DNA from: Blastomussa wellsi
Lineage: Eukaryota > Cnidaria > Anthozoa > Scleractinia > Plerogyridae
Assembly (NCBI GenBank): GCA_947652115.1
Contig: OX393569.1
Coordinates: forward strand, 3,637,580-3,701,579
DNA: 64,000 nucleotides
Reading direction: 5' to 3'
How positions within the stretch are numbered: the first letter of the stretch is position 1; each line of letters opens with the position of its first letter. Both the position numbers and the translations under genes were made by a program. Below, piece by piece: positions 1-9,962 of this stretch. A model generated the notes under the pieces. It made no database searches and had not been told where the DNA came from. It worked only from the letters and a program-made list of their open reading frames with translations.

Positions 1-50
1 ATCTGGGAGGTCATGGGTTCGAATACTGTCGGGACTTAGATTTCTTCTTT
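1..50 (+). repeat. tRNA-like SINE fragment (box-B part)
   Basis: Bases 12-30 read as a GGTTCGAAT-type internal RNA polymerase III B box inside a tRNA T-arm-like context. Only the tail of such an element is inside the window, so the call is weak. Confidence 0.3.
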
Positions 51-152
51 GTTCCGTGCTTATGTCATAATGGATCGTGCTGAAAATTTACCATCTATCA
101 TATTTACCACATGAACTATTTTAATTTAGACTTCATTCTTTATGTTTTGCAG

Positions 153-2023
153 TTTTGACTGAAATATCTCATCCTGACCAGAGGTTTCTTCTACACGATG
201 TTTTGGAAGACATTGAAGTTCCCACCCTTACCTTGTGGGGGGATAATGATAAGGTCAGAAAGTTCATTTTAACATTATCCATATTTATGTATGAGAGTCG
301 CAGTTGCATAGTTGTTTGTGCACTGCTCTTTTCAAACTCATTAAAAGTCATAGAAACGGTCCTAAGCGCATGTTTTTTCTAAAGTTGGATAATTTAAAAC
401 TTGCAGCTAGAGCTGCACACAGAAAGAAAACTTGTAAAAATACTCTAATTTAAAGAAAAAAGTTTCCTTTCTGAGTTGTTCGCGGCATCAAAACATGTAC
501 ACGTTACCGTGGAAAACCTCTAAATTCAAGTCACCAATTGCTGGTTTGCAACCAATCCCGAGAGACTCAAATGACAATGAGTGTGGTGGCCATGTTGGAT
601 GACCAAACAAAAGAAACTAATTAGAAATCTTTTGTTAATGTCATCCAACATGACATCGATGAAGTCACCTGCAAACCAAGAATAGTGCGTTTTTATCAAG
701 CATGCATGACCCAAGTGCCATCTTTTGAATATCGCGAAGATTAGAATGTATCTGACTTCTGAGAGCACAAAGATCCTCGTCCATGCTTATGTCATTTGTC
801 GACTTGACAATTGTAACTCGTTGCTCCTCGGGTCACCGAAGTATATGATTCAGAAGCTCCAGCACGTTCAAAACTGCGCTGCACGCCTCGTAGCTGGGCA
901 ACCTAGGGCTGCACACATTCGCCCCGTCCTTAAGGAGCTACACTGGTTACCTGTGGAGCAGCGAATTACCTTTAAAGTATTACTGTTAACTTTTAACGCT
1001 CTCAATAATTTGGCGCCTGTGTATTTAAGTCAACTTATAGTCCCGTATAACCCTACAAGAAATCTTAGGTCGGCTGGCAGACATTTATTAGAAGTACCGA
1101 ATGTGCGCCTGAAGAGCTATGGGGACAGGGCCTTTTCAGTCGCTGCCCCAAAGCTTTGGAATGAAATTCCCTTAGACATTAAATTAAGTCAATCAGTCGA
1201 TGTTTTTAAATCCAGATTGAAAACTTATCTTTTTAGACTTGCTTTCAATTGACTTTTTGTTTTAGTGTTACTGTTAGTTAGATATTTATTAGATTGTAAA
1301 GCGATATAGAGCTTTTGTATATACCGCTATAGAAATAAAGTTATTATTATTATTATTATTATAATAAACTACTTACCCAGTACTAACCTAGCTTGCTTGA
1401 GCCGTATTGGGAAATATTGGCCCTCAGTTGTTTTTGCACGGACCTCGCTGCACTCGTTATTGAAACTGGTAGCCTTTGTTTTACAGTTGCGACAAGTGAA
1501 TAAATCTTAGTACGCATCTTAGTGCACAAAACAAGGTAATGAGGTTACTATTTAACAATATGTTTAATTAACTTGAAACAGCTTTTTAGCATTGTTATGC
1601 AACATAAATACCCCATCCTGGGATAGCCTGCATGGCTGGCATTCAAGGGGGGGGGGGGGGAGAGGAGGAAATGTGCTTCTTGTTTCCCCCTGTCCTTCCC
1701 TCTTAAATACCTGCCATACAGGCTAAGCCTGGGCACAAAACCTGGACCTCTAAATTTGGTGTTTAACTCTTTGATCACAATTTAGAATTATGCCATTTTC
1801 CCTCTTTCAATTTACACATTTCACATTTTAGTGTAACTGCACATATTTTCTTCATATTCTGCAGATTCTGGACATATCTGCTGTGGAGATCATAAAAGAA
1901 AAAGTAAAGAACTGTCAAGTTCAAATTCTAGACAGCTGTGGTCATGCCATTACCTTTGAAAGACCATGGAAATCAGCAAAGTTGATCATACAGTTTATAA
2001 ATTCATTACCTCGGAGCAAATAA
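153..2023 (+). CDS. ABHD6: Monoacylglycerol lipase ABHD6-like, last two coding exons (partial)
   Basis: Two exons in matching phase encode the C-terminal part of an alpha/beta-hydrolase: 153..253 (acceptor TTTTGCAG, donor AAG|GTCAGA) and 1865..2023 (acceptor TTCTGCAG, stop TAA at 2021). The joined product has the WGDNDK segment, where this family carries its catalytic acid, and the DSCGHAITFERPW segment with the catalytic His. It ends in a KSAKLIIQFI helix typical of ABHD6. The nucleophile Ser, the N-terminal membrane anchor and earlier exons lie upstream of the window. ABHD6 hydrolyses monoacylglycerols such as 2-arachidonoylglycerol and lysophospholipids on inner membranes. The 1.6-kb intron holds a foldback element and an L2/CR1 fragment. 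The family call rests on motif order and the C-terminal fit; another ABHD6/8-like hydrolase is possible. Confidence 0.87.
537..683. repeat. Foldback MITE-like element
   Basis: Imperfect inverted repeat of about 147 bp. The inner arms CATGTTGGATGAC (591-603) and GTCATCCAACATG (640-652) are perfect. The outer arms around 537-550 and 670-683 match with two mismatches. There is no coding capacity. It lies in the ABHD6-like intron just upstream of the L2/CR1 fragment. Confidence 0.55.
715..1364 (+). mobile_element. 5'-truncated L2/CR1-type non-LTR retrotransposon
   Basis: An open frame (about 725-1252) encodes the C-terminal end of a Jockey/CR1/L2-clade reverse transcriptase ORF2. Recognisable blocks are LDNCNSLL, QKLQHVQNCAARLV, LKELHWLPVEQRITFKVLLL and RDLRSAG-like followed by the FSVAAPKLWNEIP block. 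The 3' UTR has the family's GTAAAGCG...TATA stretch and ends in a (TTA)n tail at about 1341-1364, the usual L2/CR1 microsatellite terminus. Endonuclease and RT catalytic domains are missing, so this is a dead 5'-truncated copy inserted in the ABHD6-like intron in sense orientation. Confidence 0.88.
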
Positions 2024-2938
2024 GATTTGATGAAGAAGGTCTAAAGAAAAATATATACTATTACAATTGCAACAAGGTATATGATTTATAATTTGTACTT
2101 AAGTTTGCTACAAGCATGTGAAACTTTTTTGTAAAGATGTTAAGGTTTTCGGAAGTACAGTACCTTTCACTGAAATTCTGGAGAGATGGGGGAAGTGTTG
2201 TTCAAACCGGAAATCCTTTTGTAAGGAATCTGGATATTTTCTGGAACAAGACATTTACATCATATATGTGTGGGCTGTATGTGTATATGTGTATGTCTGG
2301 AAAGGCTGATTCCTATTGTATGTACCCTGTTCGGTCAGATAAAAGGCATTTTTAGACGTTTTCCAGTAGTTTTTCTTTGATGCTTAGTTGGGACCCCCGT
2401 TTTAAAGGGAAGGGGTGTCGATTATGGATTAGATATGTCGATTGTGGATTTATGGTCTCGTTTAGCGTGTCCAGGACAGAATGCCTTTAGTTTGAACCCT
2501 CAAGGTCTCGTTAATAAGAGTCGAATGCACCGTTTTGCCGGTCTTCAACAATCAGGTATGACAAATGTTTTCTTTTGGGGGTGATAAAAGCTTTAACTGT
2601 ACTTTGTGTATATAACGAGAAGACGAAATAATGTGGAGAGGGGGACGTAAATGATAGTCTTGTTTAAATATATGTTATGAATGAACCACGTCTATCCATT
2701 TGAAATCGATCAGAGCTTCTAGTGAGTGTGACATAAATGCCCGGCAGAACAATCAGTCAAGCTTTAAAGCGGGTAGCACCTAAAAGTTGAACAATTAGCA
2801 AAAATATGGCCAGCGCTCTTAAACATAATAAAAAAATTAAAATCTGTTAAAACACAATACGTAATTAAAAATTATTTAGAACCGATATTACCAATGCTAA
2901 GCAAACAAAAAATCAAAGGACAGATATAGGTTTACGTG
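2024..2938. other. Non-coding interval (ABHD6-like 3' UTR and intergenic)
   Basis: No exon with splice signals or family similarity is visible. The short open frames near 2118-2355 are AT-rich, without recognisable domains, and are probably 3' UTR. The part nearest the BEL element is AT-rich. Confidence 0.5.
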
Positions 2939-2942
2939 GTTA

Positions 2943-3157
2943 TGTTGGGAATGCCTCCAGTAGCAATTTGAAAAGTTTAGTTTGCCCAACAAAGGTCACA
3001 AGTCACAAGATAAACTGAACAGATTTATTCCCAGCACTTCACACAGTTCACAATTCTCACGCTCCGAAGGAAAGTTTTTTACGCTCGATTGCGCTCACAT
3101 GTTATAATCACATCTGTCAATCAAATTTCTAACTATATTCGGGCCCAGTCTCCGACA
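2943..3157 (-). repeat. BEL/Pao LTR (3' LTR in element orientation)
   Basis: 215-bp direct repeat beginning TGTTGGGAATG and ending CTCCGACA on the plus strand (TG...CA ends). It reads as identical to the copy at 8543-8757. Confidence 0.96.
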
Positions 3158-3169
3158 CTCTCCCCCCAT
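3158..3169 (-). other. Polypurine tract of the BEL/Pao element
   Basis: On the minus strand the bases directly before the 3' LTR read ATGGGGGGAGAG, a clean polypurine tract for plus-strand priming, with no gap to the LTR. Confidence 0.85.
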
Positions 3170-3315
3170 TATCAACAAATGTGATAATGTTGTCTACTTT
3201 TCAGGAGACTGGGCAACAACAACAACGTTAACAAAAACTTTAGAAAGTTACTAGTAAAATCCTATGTCTACACGAAAAAGGATTTACTGTCCGCTCAAAG
3301 TTCTGAATGTTCAAG

Positions 3316-6300
3316 TTATTCTAAGTTCTCCTCTGATTCAGCAATTCGACGGATCCTCTCTTCTGCTTGCAAGGAGGCCAATCTTCGTGGCCGGAATACA
3401 GGCGCCTCAGCATTAAGCTCTTCTGCTTGTGCCCGAACAAATGTATCACAAGAAAGTTCCAAAGGATAAACATGCTGCACTGGTCTTTCAAGGAAGTTTT
3501 TCCCCGCTCGTAACTTGACAGCCCTCACTACTCCGTCCTTTCCTGGATACAGTTCCTGGACAATGCCGAGTGGCCACTTTCCCCTGTTTTTCTTCTCCTC
3601 AGACTTTACAATCACTACATCACCAACTGCCAAGGTACAGAGTTTGCCTTGATGCTTGAGGTTGTGCCGCTCCCTCAGGCTACGGAGGTACTCGCTTGAC
3701 CATCTTCTCCATAAGGCATCCTTACACTTGCGGAGATGTTTGGCTCTTCGTCGCAAATCTGCATCATCAATGTGGTGTAGTTGCAGATCAGGTAAGATGT
3801 TGCTCTGAGGAAACATCATGAGATTAGGGGTGAGAGTCGGTAACGCCACATCATCCTCCACGTAGCAAAGGGGCCTGTTATTCAATATTATTTCAACGTC
3901 AAGCAGCACTTCCTCCAATTCTTCCCATGACAGGAAACCGTACCCGATGATCTTGTTAAGGGCGTTTTTTACTAATCCAACCATCCGCTCAAATTGCCCG
4001 CCCCACCACGGGGCGCGACTGAGATTAAACTTCCACGTAATACTATTCTCAGCAAGGAACTTGTTAAACTTCTCGTCACACATAGCTTTCCTCAACCATT
4101 GTGCTGCCCCGACAAATGTAGATCCATTATCAGAGTATATAATCTGCGGACGTCCTTTTCTGGCAATCAGCTTCTTTAGACTCAGAATGAACTCTCTGGT
4201 TTCCAGTGAGGGGACCAAGTCCAAATACAATGCACGACACAGGGAACATGCATATAACACGATGTACGCCTTGCTTTCTTCCTTTCCACGTTTCTTGTAT
4301 TTGATCGGCCCTGCATAGTCGACACCAATCACCTGGAATGGGTGTGTTCCTTGTGTCCGATCCACAGGAAGATTGCCAGGTGGAGGGTTTGCTGCTGCTA
4401 CTGCTTGGAATCGTTTGCAACCTTGGCAAGCTCTTATGGTTTGCTTTGCTAGCTTTCTTAGGCGTGGGACCCAGTGGTTACTTCTTACACTTGTCATTGT
4501 TAAGCTCACTCCCCCGTGTAAGGTGCGCAGGTGCTCACGATGTACTAACTTCTTAGTGTACAAGTGCTTGTCAGGGAGGTATAGAGGATAGAGTCCCTGT
4601 ATTCTTCCACGGCACTCCAAAACTCCATCCGGGTTAGGTTGCAGGTTCAGACGCAGGCGGTCATCTTCAAACTCACAACTCTGCTGAGCTCTTTTCACCC
4701 AGAACAGGTGCTGTTTCTGTAACTCCTCAGTTGTCAAGGGACCTCTCAATTTCTGATCAGAGTGTCGAGAATTGTGCACAAACCGTGTAATCCATGCACA
4801 AATGTTCAGAGCTTTCCTTAGTTCAAACTTGTCGAGAACTTCATACAGCCTGTCAGCTTTATCCACAGCAACCTTGAACAACTCTTTGGTAGCTTTCAGT
4901 TCTGCTGTACTTGCTTCAGAGGGCTGAATAACACGTTGTGGAGGCCAGCTTTCACAATCTGCCACCCAGTCTGGACCCTTCCACCAAAGCTCACTAAACT
5001 CAACATCACCGCCCCTGCTCGCAACATCAGCCGGATTTTCCTTAGTGGGAACATGCCTCCATGTAATCTCTGGATGTGCACGGATCTTCTGCACCCTATT
5101 TTCCACGAACTGCTTATACTGCCCACCACCACTTATCCAAAAGAGAGCAACTAAGCTATCCAGCCAACCATTTAGGGTTACAACAGGAAAACCCTTCAAT
5201 GCGTCTCTCACGTTAACCAACACATTTGTCACCATATGCGCCGCTACTAGCTCAAGTCGGGGGATCGTTAAACCCTGTTTGGCGAGCCTGGCTTTCGCTG
5301 CTAGGAGCTGTTGAGTTGTCCCAGATTCTTGTTTAACGATTGCATACACGGCCACACCTACACCACAGCTACTTGCATCTCCAAAGCCATGCAAATGAAT
5401 TTCATGGATGGGTTCCCTGTGGTCAGCGAGAGCACGACTTACAGATATCTGTTTGGGTAGACTCTGTTCCCACCGCTGCCACTTGAGTTTCAGCCTGCCT
5501 GTCAACTCCGCATCCCATGCCAACTTTTCACAACATACAGCACGATACAAACACTTCCCAACCAGAGTCACTGGCGAAACTAAGCCTAAGGGGTCATAGA
5601 TACTTGCAAGCTTGCGAAGAACACCTCTCTTAGTTGGGGCTGCTTCCCAGTCAGGGAAAGATACAATGACCTCATCACTTTTCTTGTTCCATCCCAGTCC
5701 GAGTAGGCTTGATTCTCCTGCCTGGGGCCCTCCAAGCTGCTGTTTTGCAAAGGTCTCCTCTTCTTCTGAAGACGCAGTACCCTCTTCTAGTCTAGGCTCA
5801 TTTGACTGCCACTTATGCAATGTAAAAGTTGCGTCTTCAAAGATCTCAATGGCTTTTTCCTTCAGCTCCTTGGCTTCTTCCACTGTTGCTCCACCACTTA
5901 GCAGGTCATCCACATATAGACTTTCTCGCAGCTCAGCTATCACAACTTCTTCACGTTCTTTCCAGGTGTCCAGGTGGCACTCAATTACACCACCAAGAAG
6001 AAAGGGAGATGGCGCTAGGCCAAATAAAGCTCTTGTGAATCGCAATGTCTCAATGTTCAATTGTTCTCCCTGCCTCCAATGAAACCGCAGAGCATCACGG
6101 TCAGCTAGTCTAATTCTTACTTGCAAAAACGCCTTCTTTAAATCTCCTACAAGTGCCACAGGGTGCATGCGTGACCGGACAAGGACATTCCACAATTTAT
6201 TTTGAAGAGGGGGGCCTTGATACAAGCAATCATTCAAGGACACAGCATTAGGGTAGGCTCTAGCAGATGCATCATACACTGCGCGTACTTTGGTTGTTGC

Positions 6301-6426
6301 GGCATCTTCCCTGACAACAGGTTTATGGGGGATGTAGCACTCCACTCCCTGAGCTGGCTGATCAGCTGTTTCCACAATCCCTTCAGCTTTCTGTTCTTCG
6401 ATGATCTCGCTGTAGGCTGGTCCGTT
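3316..6426 (-). CDS. pol: BEL/Pao pol: RT, RNase H and integrase reading frame
   Basis: An uninterrupted frame of about 1,030 codons. The N-terminal part is a BEL/Pao reverse transcriptase with VRAVYDAS, GDLKKAFLQV and the catalytic YVDD box. RNase H follows (GFGDAS, then PRLELVAA). The integrase zinc domain (H...H...CQGC) is intact, and its DDE core shows GVDYAGP, YSDNGSTF and the late Glu in GGQFERM. The C-terminus is the basic GDVVIVK...W region. The frame opens at 6426 just after a stop in this phase and overlaps the gag/protease frame by 44 nt; no Met lies at its 5' end. All catalytic residues I can check are present, so the only clear lesion is the frame break from gag. A programmed frameshift would be unusual for BEL, so I infer a mutation. 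Confidence 0.94.
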   Translation of the reverse strand, partial: NGPAYSEIIEEQKAEGIVETADQPAQGVECYIPHKPVVREDAATTKVRAVYDASARAYPNAVSLNDCLYQGPPLQNKLWNVLVRSRMHPVALVGDLKKAFLQVRIRLADRDALRFHWRQGEQLNIETLRFTRALFGLAPSPFLLGGVIECHLDTWKEREEVVIAELRESLYVDDLLSGGATVEEAKELKEKAIEIFEDATFTLHKWQSNEPRLEEGTASSEEEETFAKQQLGGPQAGESSLLGLGWNKKSDEVIVSFPDWEAAPTKRGVLRKLASIYDPLGLVSPVTLVGKCLYRAVCCEKLAWDAELTGRLKLKWQRWEQSLPKQISVSRALADHREPIHEIHLHGFGDASSCGVGVAVYAIVKQESGTTQQLLAAKARLAKQGLTIPRLELVAAHMVTNVLVNVRDALKGFPVVTLNGWLDSLVALFWISGGGQYKQFVENRVQKIRAHPEITWRHVPTKENPADVASRGGDVEFSELWWKGPDWVADCESWPPQRVIQPSEASTAELKATKELFKVAVDKADRLYEVLDKFELRKALNICAWITRFVHNSRHSDQKLRGPLTTEELQKQHLFWVKRAQQSCEFEDDRLRLNLQPNPDGVLECRGRIQGLYPLYLPDKHLYTKKLVHREHLRTLHGGVSLTMTSVRSNHWVPRLRKLAKQTIRACQGCKRFQAVAAANPPPGNLPVDRTQGTHPFQVIGVDYAGPIKYKKRGKEESKAYIVLYACSLCRALYLDLVPSLETREFILSLKKLIARKGRPQIIYSDNGSTFVGAAQWLRKAMCDEKFNKFLAENSITWKFNLSRAPWWGGQFERMVGLVKNALNKIIGYGFLSWEELEEVLLDVEIILNNRPLCYVEDDVALPTLTPNLMMFPQSNILPDLQLHHIDDADLRRRAKHLRKCKDALWRRWSSEYLRSLRERHNLKHQGKLCTLAVGDVVIVKSEEKKNRGKWPLGIVQELYPGKDGVVRAVKLRAGKNFLERPVQHVYPLELSCDTFVRAQAEELNAEAPVFRPRRLASLQAEERIRRIAESEENLE

Positions 6427-8473
6427 TCAATTTCTGCTTCAAATTCTCCAGGCGGCGAAGACTTCCATACTCATTTGAAGGTAGAGGAGGGTGGTTGCCT
6501 TTCCATGGCAAGGCCGCTTCATACCATCCCTTTTCACTGCGCGATAACTGCTCACGAAATTCTCTGTACACTTCACCTTGGTCATGTTGCGGCGTGTCGG
6601 CAAGTCCTAACACGTCTAACTTGCATAGTTCCTCATAGTCCACTTGGCTAGTTTGGGTAAGAAGCATGTGTGTAGTATCAATCTCCTCTCCTGGAGAAAG
6701 AATAACCCATCCCAATTTGGTGCGCTCAGCTACAGGTTCCCCTTGGTTACCAATCCTTGGTCGAGTATCAGTTTTAATGCGAGCATACACTCCAGCACCC
6801 AAGATAACATGAACTGGCAACAATGGCTTGGTATCCGTATCATCCATTTTCACATCCTTTAAATGGGGGTAAGTGTTAGTCAACTGTTGGTATTGGGGAT
6901 TTTCCAGGCTAAGGAGCTCTCCTCTATTGACCTTGGTGAGATTGACATCTAAACGGTAATCACCAGACCTTGACGAAACAGTGGTCTTAAAAACTTCCAT
7001 TCTCGCTGTGGTTGAAGCCATAAGCATCTCAACTCTCTTAGGCTTAATCTCTGTTGGCTTCTGTCCAAGCATATCCAGAAGTTTGGCTGAAGCATAACAA
7101 CTAGACGAACCAGAATCCAACAATGCACGACATTCAATACCACCAACCTTAATCACTACAACAGGGTAAACCACTTTCTCAGCATCGACAGAAGACAACA
7201 CGCTGTCTGCCTTAGGTTGTTGATCAGGACAGATGGAGGTGTGGTGCTTCCTGGAGCATAAATTGCATCTCGTCTTGCTTGCACACTCAGCAGCCCTATG
7301 TTTTGGGCAAGCACAGTTAAAACAAAGTTTGTTTTCAGCCAGAAATTTCTTCCTCTCGTCGCAACCAACAACGCGTGTACATTCCGAACTCCTGTGCGAG
7401 CTATCTTCACAGTAAACACAACCACGTGTCTTGGCGTCCTGCTGCTTTGTATGGTAATTTCGCGAGGGCGTGCGATCATGTTTGAACGACTGCGGTTCAT
7501 CAAAATCCACTGGATTCCGGCGAGTCCACGACTTTAACGCGTCACACAGTTTAAGGAAATCCCAACTTTGCCAATCTTCATCGTTCCGCACCAAATCTCC
7601 ACGAATTCCAGAAAGTTTATCGATCGTTAGAGCCACGTTTCCATTCACCAAACTTAGCTTCCCCATGGTCTCGAGAGATTGAACGTCGTACAGCAATCTT
7701 TCGTAAAAATGATGAATTTTCCGAGGCTGGCTTCCATTGATCTTCGGCAAATCCAAAATGTCCTTAACGTAGGCTTTGACTACTTCGCTGACATTTCCGT
7801 AACGCTCGATCAAAATAGCCTTCGCCTTCTCATAGCCCTCGGCGGTAAACGGCAGCCCATCGATGCCTTTTCTGACCTTAGGATCGACAAATTCCTTGAG
7901 ATAGGAAAATTTAGTGATAGCAGCCATTTCGGACTTGTCTATTCCCTCGGTGAATTGGCCCCAAAAACGATTCCAATCAAGATTAGTTCCATTGAACTTT
8001 GTAATAGTAAGCTTCGGTAACTTCGCTGACGCGGCACTTTGTTTACCATTTTGACTTCCCGCGGCCGCTTGATCCGGCGAGTCCACGTTTTTGAGCTCTT
8101 TGGTGTATTGAAGCTTCTTCTCAAATAGCTCTTTTTCGAAAGCGAGCTGATTATTTCTAGCTTTTTCTATCTGCTCTTGATCAAAATTACTCAGAAATGA
8201 AGAAATTCCATCCATATCGAGGTCAACAGCTTCGATATCTTGATCTAATTTAGCGCCCCACGAGGTAATGGCGGAAAGTTCTTCGCCGGCAGATATTCTC
8301 AACTCTTCCACTTTCCGCTTCGCTTTCTCCACTGAGGCAACCACTGAACACAGCGCATCCCTATGTCTTTTGATTTTGTTCTCATTCTGGCTCGCAAGAA
8401 CAGCGTCAGTTTTTTCCCTGGTGATCTGAAGTTGTGTAAGTTTCGTTTCAAGATCCTTGCTCGCGGCCTCCAT
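6383..8473 (-). CDS. gag: BEL/Pao gag and aspartic protease reading frame
   Basis: The best start is the ATG at 8473 (MEAASKD), downstream of the 5' LTR; the same frame runs back into the LTR but that part is LTR sequence. The N-terminal 120 residues are Lys/Glu-rich coiled coil, followed by the DUF1759-like gag core (KLPKLTITKFNG...NRFWGQF) typical of BEL. Three zinc knuckles follow: CVYCEDSSHRSSEC, CFNCACPKHRAAEC and CNLCSRKHHTSIC. The retropepsin active site is ALLDSGSSS. The frame ends at 6383 inside what should be the linker to RT (SLRRLENLKQK), just where the pol frame takes over, marking the frameshift. Confidence 0.93.
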   Translation of the reverse strand: MEAASKDLETKLTQLQITREKTDAVLASQNENKIKRHRDALCSVVASVEKAKRKVEELRISAGEELSAITSWGAKLDQDIEAVDLDMDGISSFLSNFDQEQIEKARNNQLAFEKELFEKKLQYTKELKNVDSPDQAAAGSQNGKQSAASAKLPKLTITKFNGTNLDWNRFWGQFTEGIDKSEMAAITKFSYLKEFVDPKVRKGIDGLPFTAEGYEKAKAILIERYGNVSEVVKAYVKDILDLPKINGSQPRKIHHFYERLLYDVQSLETMGKLSLVNGNVALTIDKLSGIRGDLVRNDEDWQSWDFLKLCDALKSWTRRNPVDFDEPQSFKHDRTPSRNYHTKQQDAKTRGCVYCEDSSHRSSECTRVVGCDERKKFLAENKLCFNCACPKHRAAECASKTRCNLCSRKHHTSICPDQQPKADSVLSSVDAEKVVYPVVVIKVGGIECRALLDSGSSSCYASAKLLDMLGQKPTEIKPKRVEMLMASTTARMEVFKTTVSSRSGDYRLDVNLTKVNRGELLSLENPQYQQLTNTYPHLKDVKMDDTDTKPLLPVHVILGAGVYARIKTDTRPRIGNQGEPVAERTKLGWVILSPGEEIDTTHMLLTQTSQVDYEELCKLDVLGLADTPQHDQGEVYREFREQLSRSEKGWYEAALPWKGNHPPLPSNEYGSLRRLENLKQKLKRTSLQRDHRRTES

Positions 8474-8520
8474 GCTTCGCGACGATAAACACAGTACTAG
8501 ATTCACGAAGATCAACACAA

Positions 8521-8541
8521 GTCCCGTCGGAGGTGCCACTT
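8521..8541 (-). other. Candidate tRNA primer binding site
   Basis: Four bases inside the 5' LTR end the minus strand reads TGGCACCTCCGACGGGAC, beginning with TGG as expected for pairing to a tRNA 3' CCA. I could not assign the tRNA. Confidence 0.5.
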
Positions 8542-8542
8542 T

Positions 8543-8757
8543 TGTTGGGAATGCCTCCAGTAGCAATTTGAAAAGTTTAGTTTGCCCAACAAAGGTCACA
8601 AGTCACAAGATAAACTGAACAGATTTATTCCCAGCACTTCACACAGTTCACAATTCTCACGCTCCGAAGGAAAGTTTTTTACGCTCGATTGCGCTCACAT
8701 GTTATAATCACATCTGTCAATCAAATTTCTAACTATATTCGGGCCCAGTCTCCGACA
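8543..8757 (-). repeat. BEL/Pao LTR (5' LTR in element orientation)
   Basis: Second 215-bp LTR, which reads as identical to 2943-3157. It is followed on the plus strand by GTTAT, matching the left flank of the element. Confidence 0.96.
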
Positions 8758-8761
8758 GTTA

Positions 8762-9732
8762 TGTTCATCGAGAGAGGGTTTTTCGTAACCGCCAAGAACT
8801 ATTTAATGTGTAATGCCTCCTTGATTTTAATTTGCATGGACGAAAAGCAGCAGTCAAGCTTTTTTACCTTGATACATTCTTTTTGGCGCACAAATTAAAA
8901 CAGGTGATGTTAAGAAATCATTAAAAATAAGTACGCCTTGTATTACAGGGACAATGTTGTGATAAATAGCGTATACTTATATATCTTGTTTGAGCATGAT
9001 AGTAAAAGTGTTTAACGGAATCGCAGTCTGATTCTTGTCTGGTATTTCCACTCAGATGTAACTCGCCTATCGCGCGCCCGTGGCATCTCGCATGGAGGGC
9101 GGCTTTACCTTTGCTAAGCTAGTCTGGCAAGTCTTTGTTTATAGCCTCTACTCTTTAGTAACAAGTAAATCTGAGGGTAACACGAATATGTGGTTGGGGC
9201 AAGACTTGCCATCTATGAGGGTGTCAACTCTGACAAGGCCTGTTTCGGGAGAAAACAAAATTCTTCTGTGGGAATCTGGTGACTCGGAAAATTTTCTGGG
9301 AAACATGAAGTAATGAAGTTAAAATTCCGGAAATTAAAGTTTGCGATTTCTTGGAATATGTCTCCACATTTTTGGGACAACTTCATTTACACATAGTTTG
9401 TTTACCATTTACACGGGGAAACCGGTTGGTCGACGGTTTGTGCAAGTGGAAAGCAAAAGTCCCCAATGGAAATTTCCGTTTGGGAAAAAAACAGACCCAA
9501 CTTACCGAGAAAGCCAAGGGCGAGTTTGACATATTGGCGTAGGGCCTGGAATCTGTGGCGAATGGTAAATGGTAAGCACATTTTCCGTTCGGAAATTCCG
9601 TTTGGGAATTTTGGACTACCTTTCAAGAAATCCCGTTTACCCGAGAACATTTCCGTTCGCAGAGACAAAATTAGTCTTCCATTTAAATTCCATCCGGAAT
9701 TTCCGGATTTTTTTTATGCACGCACATTGTTT
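8762..9732. other. Non-coding interval with degenerate TTTCCGTTTGGG-like repeats
   Basis: No exon is recognised. Between about 9460 and 9700 short units resembling AATTTCCGTTTGGGA recur in both orientations, so this is probably decayed repeat sequence. Confidence 0.4.
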
Positions 9733-9960
9733 ACCGTCTTTCCCGTAAAACCGTGAACACCAGAAATGTTTACGGAATGTTATTGTGTTACAAAGACAAA
9801 GCCAATCAGGTGTGAGAAAACTAAACCGCAAACAGCAACGGTCATTGGTTTGTGGTTTTGAGGTTTGTTCGCGTGTCCTGAACTTTGCTGTGATTGGTCA
9901 CCACATAATCAACATTCCAGAATTTTTTTCTGGTGTTCACGGTTTTGCGGGAAAGACTGT
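9733..9960. repeat. Palindromic MITE of about 230 bp
   Basis: The terminal arms at about 9733-9788 and 9902-9960 are inverted copies sharing TCTTTCCCG.AAAACCGTG and AACACCAGAAA. The interior also folds back (AAACCGCAAAC against GTTTGTGGTTT). There is no ORF of interest. It looks like a non-autonomous foldback DNA element. Confidence 0.65.
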
Positions 9961-9962
9961 AA

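Larger units (their letters stand above)
2939..8761 (-). mobile_element. BEL/Pao LTR retrotransposon, near-complete
   Basis: Two 215-bp LTRs (2943-3157 and 8543-8757) bound a minus-strand gag-protease-RT-RNase H-integrase region and are flanked by GTTA (GTTAT if the shared T is counted) at 2939-2942 and 8758-8761. I compared the LTRs by eye and found no difference, so insertion looks recent. A purine tract adjoins the 3' LTR and a TGG-starting primer-binding-site candidate adjoins the 5' LTR. Domain order gag, PR, RT, RH, IN, the integrase before the 3' LTR and the CCHC knuckles fit BEL/Pao. BEL elements normally carry one gag-pol ORF; here it is cut in two by a frameshift near 6383-6426, so this copy is probably not autonomous. 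Confidence 0.96.

Noticed and set aside
3947..6082. Several + strand ORFs of 60-156 codons
   Set aside because: They are antisense shadows of the BEL/Pao pol frame.
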